Assembly: GCF_000003815.2 (NCBI RefSeq)
Contig: NC_049985.1
Coordinates: 22,546,067 to 22,610,066 of the forward strand
DNA length: 64,000 bases
Direction of reading: 5' to 3'
Source: Branchiostoma floridae
Lineage: Eukaryota > Chordata > Leptocardii > Amphioxiformes > Branchiostomatidae
Shown: positions 34,213 through 43,800 of the stretch, piece by piece
Position numbering within the stretch: position 1 is the stretch's first letter
Layout of the letters: every line of letters starts with the position of its first letter
Program-made: the position numbers and the translations under genes
Notes under the pieces: model-generated
What the model was told of the DNA's origin: nothing
Database searches by the model: none
The model's input: the letters and a program-made list of their open reading frames with translations, nothing else

Positions 34213-35294
34213 ATACCCCCTTTCCACTAGGACGGCGCTCTCACGGCGCTCTCTCTGCGACCTAAAATATGATAGAGCGCGGTGAGAGCGCGGTGGGATC
34301 GCCAAGGTCGCCATGGGAGCGCGCAGAGAGCGCATTGGGAGCGCCATGGTCGCCATGGTCGCCATCACCTCCGCGACTGTTTTGAACCTGCTCAAAACAG
34401 TCGCCGTGAGAGCGCCGTGGACGGCGATCTAACGATGAGCGCAGAGAGAGCGCCAAGGGAGCGCGCAGCGAGCGCCGTGAGCGCCAAGAGAGCGCACAGC
34501 GAGCGCGGCGAGCGCAATAGGTCTCAACAGTGGTTTATGATACCAAATTAGCTAGGACGGCGCTCTCACCGCGCTCTCTCTGCGCTCTCAACTGCAGTTT
34601 GAGAAGAAGTATATTTGAAACAGACAGAACCCGGAGAAATGTTTAATATGTACCGATGATTTACAATTAAACAAACTGAGAAGGAATAAAAAAAGGGGCG
34701 AAGGGTTTAAAAAAAGGTTTATCATTTCTCAACTTATTTTTTTTTTAAATTTCAACATGATGACATCAGTTTTCTTGTTCTTCATCTGTACATTTATATT
34801 ATTGAAGTCCTGTTTTCAATAAATCGAAGTGTTTCGGTGTTGTATTATTTACACTAAAAGCGTGGCATGATAAAACAATTTATGGTGAACAAGCTACATG
34901 ACAGATTTAAGAAACAGGAACATGACAAACGTGTATGTTTCGGGCTGAGTGACTGTACAGTGACCCAAATGGGATTTGTTTACAGCCTTGATTTTATACT
35001 TTGAATGTTATGTAAGACGTAAAAGGATGACTTTAAAGATACCAAAATACACTATACACCAAAAGATTCGTTATCTATCTCTGAAATTCGTTGAAAAATC
35101 TTTCAAACTTTTGTTAGCTAATAAAAAGATGCTGACATTTGAGTTTTTCGTCGCGGTGAGAGCGCGCTGGGGTCGCCGGAGCGATTCCACTAGAGCAGTT
35201 TTTCCGGCGTCGCGGCGCTCTCACCGCGCTCTGGCCAATTTTCCATCGCAGCGAGAGAGCTGTGAGAGCGCCGTCAAGTGGAAAGGGGGCCTAA
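34213..35294. mobile_element. 1.08 kb TIR element rich in GAGCGC motifs
   Basis: The left end is TACCCCCTTTCCACTAGGAC and the right end the inverse GTCAAGTGGAAAGGGGGCCT. Inside are many GGAGCGC/GCGCTCTC blocks in both orientations (34230-34620 and 35140-35280). The core (34976-35110) is related to that of the AAGGTGGACTCTC family. Apparent frames here are repeat translation, not genes. Confidence 0.75.
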
Positions 35295-35539
35295 GCGTCT
35301 CTGATGGCTCCATCTGTCTGTCAGCGCCTCGCCAGACGGATCTGTCAATCACGCGATCATGGTTCCTCTCATGACGTCCATCATCCTATGCAGGGACATC
35401 CAACAGCGAAACCGCCTGTCTGTATGTACCCTGCTTTCTCAAACGTCATCCTTAGTTCCTGTCCGCCCTGCTTATAAATACTAATGAGTTTACCCTTATA
35501 TATGCTAGACCATATTTACAATGCAGTTTATAAACAGAA

Positions 35540-37290
35540 TAGAAACCCAGTGTGTTACGTCATTAGGCGGTTTATATGGCATGCAATACAATTATATAAT
35601 ATACAATATAATATAATATAATATACAATATAATATAACTCTTTTAATAGTCGGTTCTTTGGCACATGTGTTGGCAGTGGCTGAATGATTCTCAATTTTG
35701 ATTTTGGCGCCCTTGGTGCTTGAACTTGACATTCCAGGTTACCTTTTGTGCGGGCACGACGCGTGCGCTGTATCTCCGGAACGCAAGGTGCCATTGTGTT
35801 GCTATTTGTAACGTGGGCTGTTGCTGGTGTCCTGGTGGTCAGGTTTGATTTTGGGCCTCCTAGTGCTTGAACTTGATACTGTAGGTTGACCCTGTTTTCG
35901 TGGTTGGGGCATCCCCCCAATATCTGCTTGGTTGCTGACAGTTGGGTTGAGTAGAACCATCATCTGTTTTGGTTGATTGAGAGGTCTTTAAGTTTACACC
36001 TAGAACCATCATCTGGCCTGGGCCACCTTCAATGTATCAGGTTACTTTGTATCAACAGTGTCTGACCTGCCAGATGATATACTTAGTCTAGTATCTGTTG
36101 CTGTATTTGTTAGGTACAGTTTGAGTTTGCTTCTTAGTCCGAGTTTGTGGTATTTTGAGAGCTGTGTAGTACTGGGTTTAATGTTCTGGTACAAGTTCCT
36201 TTACCCTGTTTGGCAATCAGCAGAAGATACAACTTTCTAAAGTGGAGGAGAAATGTATAGAGCTTGAGTGTAAGACAAAGGTATGTGTATGATTTTTCCT
36301 GTTTCTTGTTGTTTCTTTGGGGATGCCATTTCCGTATTGTATGCAGGTAATTTGTAGTTTGGGGCTAGTCATATTCGCTTGATTTTTGGGCCTGCTTAAT
36401 CTATAGTACGGGCAAGGTTAAGTGGTAGAGGCTTTGTTTTGTTTTAAATTTGGTATCGTTTGTTGCATTTTGTCACTGCAAAAATATGATGAAATTGTTT
36501 CCTCCTCTAAGCAGCTGCTCATTGATTTGGGGGGATGTTTGCTGGGTGTTCACTCTGACTACAACAGCTTTCTGAACTTTTTAAAGTTGCCAGCAGCTTG
36601 CCATTTATGAATGGGATTGACAAGGACATTTTGAGTAGTAAATTCTGCTGTAAAATTTGGCTTAGGTACTTCAGGAGATTTAGGTTTTAGTTGGACGAAT
36701 TGAACAAAATATCATACCACCCTAATGCTGCTGGATGGGGCCTACCACTATTCATATTGTCTATGGAACTACTGTAAAAATATGATTTTTCAAATTATGC
36801 AAATAACCTTCCAGTGTCAAGTGATATAACACTCCAGAAATAAATCGTTAATGAATAGCATTGGTACAATAAGGAGATTTAGCAGCTGCATTAGGTCCGT
36901 ACATTGAAATAGGAAGATATCAGTACTGAATATATCATATGTGACAGAACAACTACATGGGCCATCTGACGCTGAGACCTAAAAAGGTAGGAAAAGTCGT
37001 CTCAATAACTTTAAGGTACTGTGGTTGGTTACATGCTTAACTTAAGAAATCCAAAATAATTAATGTTCATCCATGCCCAAACTTACACATTCTGAAAATG
37101 GAATTTCAGACTTTTGCATGGTGCACAACCAACACGGTAAAAATATCACTTTTCCAACCACGCAACCAGGGACGAAAAGGAAAATAAATACACAATAGGT
37201 CTACAGACACCTAATACATTTCATGCAGGCCTGAGGTCTACGAACTCTTGTTAAGTCAGTGTTCAAGAGTGCATTACATATCTGTCTGAC
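35540..37290. other. Unassigned stretch between repeats and the TAAT-rich region
   Basis: 35590-35635 is an (ATATA)-type low-complexity tract. 35680-35910 holds two related blocks (GGTGCTTGAACTTGACATTC and AGTGCTTGAACTTGATACTG). 35960-36020 repeats AGAACCATCATCTG. The rest is G/T-rich on the plus strand, suggesting an antisense mobile element, but it is not identifiable. Confidence 0.4.
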
Positions 37291-37960
37291 GTCCCTATGC
37301 ACAGCACGGTATCTGCAGCATGATGTAGCACAAACAATAAACCGACGGATGAGCAATTTTAATGAGACACCTCACAGATGTAATTTGTATGGAACAATGG
37401 CCATCAAATTCATTTGAAATTTCACAGATATGAATTACAATTATATATATAAGACATCCGAGGATTAAAATTCCATTTCGGCTCATTAATTTGCTGTCCC
37501 GACAGCGACACAGTGGCTTGAAAGCGCTGTAAATTGCATAAATTACCACAGTAGTACATTTATTAAGCGTAAAATGATTGCATGTGTCACAGTATTGGAG
37601 ATGTCATTGTAGAATTGGAGTTTGTCCTAGGAAAAAATCCTATTGCGGTCCATCCTAGGAGAATGACCAATTGTTCTGAATTGCAATCTCTACGTCATAT
37701 TAATCATATCATTCAATTCTCCTCGCACGTAATTGCTTATAGCTCAATGATTATAATTTAACTAATCATGGCAGATGAATATTGGTGCCTTTACAAAGTG
37801 TATTAAAAAGACAGCATGAGTAATCATTTCTCGTCATTGCAATTAGATAAACCATGTATCTTAAGCTCCATCTGTCATTACATTTACAAATGAGAAGTCG
37901 ATCCTGTACATACAAGCATTCATTAATTTTTTTAGTTCCATGCTTACTTCACTAGAACTA
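37290..37960. promoter_or_regulatory. Repeat-poor TAAT-rich stretch, possible cis-regulatory element
   Basis: No TIR, SINE, tandem repeat or open frame was recognised. TAAT/ATTA cores are frequent, and TTTGCATAA-like and CATTGCAATTAG motifs occur, as in developmental enhancers. There is no direct proof of function. VCBP lies 3 kb to the right and the AMPA receptor promoter 14 kb to the left. Confidence 0.3.
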
Positions 37961-38059
37961 GTGCTTTTACTTTAGATTATTCAGAACTACCCAGAACTTT
38001 ATCTCCTCTTGACCTCTACTTAGCTTATGTAAGCAGAAACGTACAATAACGGTCTTCTT

Positions 38060-38240
38060 CATTCATTCATTTCATTTATTTATTTAGCCAGGTGTGCTCA
38101 CTCAGGGCGGGCGCCCTGATTTTCAGGAGACCCTGGTACATCAAACTTCACTCCGACATAAATAGCATATACATGGTCACAAAATAACAATAATGCATGA
38201 TACAACATAAGTTCTTAACTATGGGAAAGTTCACTACATT
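38060..38240 (-). mobile_element. LINE 3-prime fragment (TTTATTTAGCCAGG type)
   Basis: ATTTATTTATTTAGCCAGGT, GGGCGCCCTGATTTTCAGGA and GACCCTGGTACATCAAACTT resemble antisense LINE tails with a GC hairpin. The rest to about 38480 may belong to the same element. Confidence 0.5.
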
Positions 38241-38479
38241 AAAATCAGTCCTTGTTCAGAATCAGTCCTTTGAACTCCTTTAAACTACTGGAACGCCTCT
38301 GCTTTAAGGTAAGTTCATTCCAGAGAGTCGGACCGTAGTGTTGTATGCTGCCTTTAAACGAGTGCACATTACTCTGGGGTATGTGTAGTAAGTGGGGGTC
38401 CCATCATTATTGTCTTCCTTTCGTCATTAATAGAAAAAGGCATGATCAATGCAGCGTTAATCGTTAGCTGAGTGGCCCT

Positions 38480-40220
38480 GATGGCGCTGGTGTTTGGAGA
38501 AAAGGGAGATATATATGATAGATATGAATCACATGTACAGTCGATAGATAATAAATGTTTCTGACGACATTGCCGACTGGAGTTTATGGTGTGTTAAACG
38601 GAAATGATAAATGCTTCTGATCTAATATACAAGTACATATTTCATACATTAATGTGAAATATTGTATGATGTGGATAGAGTATTGCAAAAACAGTTTGGA
38701 GATGTTTTGTCAAACCGTATACTTAACCATAACATTACATGTTGCAATATAGATTAGACCGCTAGGAGGAGTTACTGCATGGGCTGAATTGAGATAGTTG
38801 TTACGGACGTGACACATTTTGGAGCGAAATTCAACAACTCTTTACACCTCAACGCTCCGTGACTGATTTTTTCGTACAAAGTTGTGACTAATTAATCTTA
38901 CTTTAGCAATTCCAATTTTTCTTTTTTTCAACATGAATGTTGTAATTAACACTTGTTCGCATTGAAATGTACAAAATGGCAATTTTTTGTTGGAAATTGT
39001 TTTCAGTGAAGGCTGTCTAATTTTTTAGGAAAATTCTATTTTTAACCATAGCCAACAAAATGGCTACTTATTATTTTCTTACCATTGGTTAAGTTTTACA
39101 GGGAAGGTAACAAACCGGTAACGTTTGTCACAACAGTAGACTTAAACCTTTTTTTTACAACCTCCATTAGAATGCCCCCCATTCCATGTCTTAAACGTGT
39201 CGTGCGATGTGTGCCAGACAAAGGCCGAATACGGACCCCTACACTGATAACGTTTAGGGAAAGGTTCAAGAGGACTGCGAGATAGACTACAAATTATATT
39301 AACCAAATCGCAACCAATCAACACAGTCAAGTCTACCCAAGCAAACCTCCCAGCCATCGCGAAGCACGTCTGAAGATCGTACATAATGTGACAGGGGTAT
39401 GAGGGACCAACAAAAATTGGCCAATTTGGTGACCATTGGAACACATCACTACCTGTCTGCCCTCTTCTGTTGTGATAGCACAAATTTGTGTGGCCCAGGG
39501 CTACTGAAACGGAGATGGGCGCCGCCCTATGTACCATCTGGTTCGAGAAGAACTTTAACAATGTCCCTGACAAGAGGCCGATCGAGAAATGGGTGCTAGG
39601 GTCTACAGGTTTTTTTTTCATTTTTTTTTCAGGTTCGGTCGGGTATTATAACGTGAAACACAACATTCTTTCATTGGCCTTACGAGAAGTCGTGACTCAA
39701 AAGTAATCTATGTTAATGATGCTCTTGAGCTTTGTATATTTGTCAAACACTTATGATTCATGAAAAGCTTAATAACAGATGAATGTTGTTTGATTAATAC
39801 TTATGCAGGTATGAAAATATAGGAAACGCACAAGTATGCATGAGAAGAGGTTGTCGCCTGGTCAGGATATTGGAAATATGATTTTGAAGTTTCCGCAAAT
39901 ATCAACGTGTTATTTGACGTCAAATGCCAGCTAATACTACTGGCTTTAAACTAAATCAACTTGTAGGCGGTCTGTCGAACTTTGGTCGATCCATTCGATA
40001 GAATAACGTGAATAGTAAGAGCGCAAGACGTTTTGGATACAACTTTCAACTTCAAGAAGGAAAGAACCTCTTAAAGATATACAGGTGTTATTTGTACAGC
40101 GTATCAACAAGGAGAAAGTCTCTTAAAATGCACAAGTGTTGTTTGTACATTATGCAAACAAGGAACAAACTACGCACGTTAGAATGCCACGTGCAGCATT
40201 TTATGATGAATTGATTTTGT
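38480..40220. other. Region upstream of VCBP
   Basis: AT-rich sequence with overlapping frames on both strands at 39140-39710 (159 codons minus) that carry no known motif and look like a repeat. 40010-40200 has a two-copy block (AAAGAACCTCTTAAAGATAT and AGAAAGTCTCTTAAAATGCA) ahead of the VCBP TATA box. Confidence 0.4.
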
Positions 40221-40222
40221 GT

Positions 40223-40230
40223 TATAAAAG
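40223..40230 (+). promoter_or_regulatory. TATA box of the VCBP gene
   Basis: TATAAAAG lies about 85 bases before a strong GTAAGT donor at 40315. This implies transcription starts near 40250-40260 and a short non-coding first exon. Position and sequence fit a focused promoter, as expected for a highly expressed secreted protein. Inferred, not proven. Confidence 0.6.
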
Positions 40231-40254
40231 TCGGTTGAATGGAGAAGATTCTCC

Positions 40255-40314
40255 TCGTTCTCTGTGGAGAACACTGAAGGTGCCTTCACGTGTTTAGTCC
40301 TGGCCACGTCACAA
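40255..40314 (+). other. Probable 5-prime UTR exon of the VCBP gene
   Basis: A short segment between the TATA box and a donor (CACAA followed by GTAAGT). It contains no ATG that opens a useful frame. The matching acceptor TTCTTACAG ends at 40793, so the start codon at 40808 sits 15 bases into exon 2. The left limit is a guess from the TATA distance. Confidence 0.5.
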
Positions 40315-40371
40315 GTAAGTACGGTGGAGATTTTTGTACATGTCTTTACTAACAGTCTATAACTGTCTATG

Positions 40372-40616
40372 TCATGTCTGTGTCTGTGTCTGTGTCTGTG
40401 TCTGTGTCTGTGTCTATGTCTGTGTCTGTGTCTGTGTCTGTGTCTATGTCTATCTCTATGTTTATGTCTATGTCTATGTCTGTGTCTATGTCTGTCTATG
40501 TCTATGTCTATGTCTGTGTCTGTGTCTGTGTCTGTGTCTATGTCTATGTCTATGCCTATGTCTATGTCTGTGTCTATGTCTATGTCTATGTCTGTATCTA
40601 CGTCTATGTCTATACA
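40372..40616 (+). repeat. Hexanucleotide microsatellite (TGTGTC/TGTCTA)n in the VCBP 5-prime intron
   Basis: A roughly 245-base array of six-base units alternating between TGTGTC and TATGTC variants, inside the intron between the UTR exon and the signal-peptide exon. It keeps frames open on the plus strand, giving spurious Cys/Val/Tyr-rich peptides. Confidence 0.95.
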
Positions 40617-40807
40617 CTGTGTGTAGCACTTAACATATGGTCATGATTCTCTGTTTCTAGATACGCCTGCAACGTTGGCATAGTTTAATTACGTATTACT
40701 ATTATTATGATAATAATACGTTAACCTAATGATGTTTCTACAGTAAATAACTGTTTTTCTATGCTAAATATCAATTTCTTCCGCTTCTTACAGCCTAATC
40801 TACGAAC

Positions 40808-40847
40808 ATGAAGTTGGTGCTTAGCTTGGTCGTTCTTGCTGTTGGCG
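40808..40847 (+). CDS. VCBP: VCBP exon: start codon and signal peptide
   Basis: Encodes MKLVLSLVVLAVG, completed by AHA in the next exon: a short basic residue, a hydrophobic core and an A-x-A cleavage site, so a textbook secretory signal. The donor is GTGAGT, phase 1. Confidence 0.85.
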
Positions 40848-43800
40848 GTGAGTAAACTATACTGTTAACATTTCTCAATTCATATAGATTTACTTATATT
40901 ACACAGAAATGATTTTCACTACACATTTACACTACGTTTGTAATTTGAAAGCCAAGACTATTGAATCCCACGAATTTATTTGCCTGTACAGCGCACGCCA
41001 TGACCATCGTGACCGTCAGCACTCCTGAACCGAAGGTCGAGGCTAGTGAGGTAGTGTTGGGGGTTCCGCGGAACTCAAGTGCGAGTTTGACATCCAACCC
41101 AACTCTACACAGCCTCCTACTATCGCCTGGTTCAAGGTTATAACGTCTCTCACTCACTCATTCATTCATCCATCCATTCATTCATTTACTCTCTCATTTA
41201 CTCACTCACTCACTCACTCGCTCATTCTCTCATTCACTCGCTCGCTAGCTTATTATCTCACTCACTCACTCACTCACTCACTCACTCCTCACTCTTTCAC
41301 TCACTCATTTATCCATTTACTATCTCACTTAATCACTCGCTCTCTCGCTCATTCTCTCACTCACTCACTCCTCGATCCACTCACTCACTCACTCACTCAC
41401 TCACTCCTCACTCACTCCACTCCACTCCACTCCTCACTCACTTCACTCACTCACTCACTCATTCACTCACTCACTCACCCACTCACTCATCACTACTTAG
41501 TCTTCCTTAATGCGTTCTTGTCTTCGTGTCTTGTCCAGGGTAATGCCGATTTCCGCGGTGCCGAGCGGATCTACACGGGACACAAGGTGTGGGGGAACGA
41601 GACGGAACGGCGGGAGGACAGCTTCGGGGACTACATCGGGCGGGTGGAGGTGGCGGATCTGGACAAACCCGCCATCAAGATCAGCGGCATCAAGGTAAGG
41701 CCACCTTTCCATTAGACGGCGATCACGCTGCGTTCTCACTGCGACATAAATAGGATATGTGTAACATTCGCTTTCACACTGGTATCATGCAAAACTTACA
41801 AGTGTGACTGAGAAGACAACAAATCACACAAAGTGTAAAACGATTCATTTCTTTTCTATACAATTCGTTGAATTCGTATGTCAAATTTTAGGTCGCAGAG
41901 AGAGCGGGGTGAGATCGCCGTCCTAGTGAAAAGGGGGTATAATAAAAGTTCCCCTTTCTCCATGGGGTAACCTATATCCGTTGTTTAAGAAACAGGGTAT
42001 TTAGGGCTGTTAAATCGACGGACGTTGATTTCGAACTGCAATGTTTTCGAATGATTCCAAAACGTTTTTATAGTATTGTCCGTCGACATGGCATCTTAAG
42101 ATACACTGTTTTTAGATAGAACGGATATAGGTTACCCCGCGGATAAAGGAGACTAGCGTTACAGTTTCCTCATACTAGCTTTCTGCCACGGTTGCTTTCT
42201 TGTAAAAGTTAAGCCTGTAACACTATCAGATTTAATGTTTCAAAACGAACAATTAAGCGTAGAATATGGCATGATAATGTACCACGATGTGCCTGTATTT
42301 GAAAGAACTAAGCAATTTATGAGTTAAGTAATTATAAGAACTGTTATTGGTGATAGCTAATAAGCTAATCTCTGTCTTACTGGGAAAGCTAACCTCCATC
42401 AGCACCGTCACACAAACTTGTTGCTGTACGATTTGCAAATTACTACGCTAATGCTTCAAACGTTGCAAGATATCATATGAAATTTATATGGACTATGTAT
42501 ACTATGACGACCCACGTCGGCAAAGTACTGGTTGGCCTACTCAACTGCCGAGCCGACAGGAGAATCCATCACTATAAACGCCTCTTCGGAGTAACATTTT
42601 TAGAATAATTGCAAAAACTTTTCCCCTGCAGAGTACTTTGCGCGTTACTGGTGTACCGTAGCGGAGTGGGGTGTGCGTACGGAGTTCGGAGTGGACGCCA
42701 AGTCAGTTCTGCTGACTGAAACTGGTGAGCTTAATTCAAATCAGTTCCATCGTATGTTAACTCATTGCCTTTGCTAGAAGGGTACGTTTTCGGTAGCGTT
42801 TGTATGTACGTATGTCTGTACATATGTGTGCGTGTGTGCATATGTGCATATGTATAATGTTTCTAGAACACACTAAGAATTCCCAGAAATGGAAAAGAAT
42901 AATTATTCTGACGGAATTCCGGCTCATTCTTGCTCTCCTGTGAAGGGGCCTTTACAGGTGCCCTTGAGAGGAATTAATCCCTGCTGGCAAGAGATTGTGG
43001 ACCCCATTGTGTAAACACATGCTACGACGCCGCACGTTATTGAAAATCGTAATTGACTCAAACGGTTTCCTAAAGAATAAGATAGCGTTGAGTGGAGTTA
43101 TGTGTTATATAATATAATGCTTGGTTGTCCCATGTTAGACTGCCCCGCAAGCACACTCTTGCCATATATGTACTGCGCAAGGAGGGTGGGTTGTATTGAA
43201 CGATTCTTTTTCGTTTGCATCAAAAGATGTAATGTTGCGGTACCAATTATCGCGTATAACGTAGTGGTACTAGTATTTATCATCGTCAGGTGCCCGAGTA
43301 ATGGTCCACATTTGGTTATGTCCATACTATGTCGAGTTGTATATTTTTAGAAAGGCTGATATTTCGACCTGTTTTGAATAAATCAGACGGTTATTTGTAC
43401 CACTACCTAACGTATCTTTTACAAAACGTTGTTGAACCCCCCAGGCCATTCCATGGTACATCCCATTTACATTTCCGTTTCCGGTGAGAAGGAAGTGGAG
43501 GAAGGTGGTGACGTAGAGATGACGTGTCAGTGTCAAGGTTGCTTCTACCCAACATTCGAATGGTTCAAGGTAGGGCAACGCAACTTACAGAATTTTTGCG
43601 TAATTTGACCTTGTCCTTTTACTTGACTTCTCTATTAGATACTTTTTTTTTTAAATACAACAAATATAGGATACCCCGCGAATAAAGGTGAACCAGCGCT
43701 GCCCGCCTCTTAGAACGGAACGGAAAAGAGGGTGGAATGGGGGATATTTCAGCTGTCTTTTCCGTTTCTTGTTACCATTTAGAATCTGTAAGATCTTCTG

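Noticed and set aside
34084-34551. Arg/Ala/Ser-rich frames on both strands
   Set aside because: Products of the GAGCGC array in a TIR element.
39142-39621. 159-codon open frame on the minus strand
   Set aside because: No recognisable domain, overlapping frames on the plus strand of similar length, and Cys/His/Trp scattered without pattern; more likely a repeat.
40334-40646. Three overlapping 85-99 codon frames rich in Cys/Val/Leu
   Set aside because: They are translations of the hexanucleotide microsatellite, which cannot contain stops.
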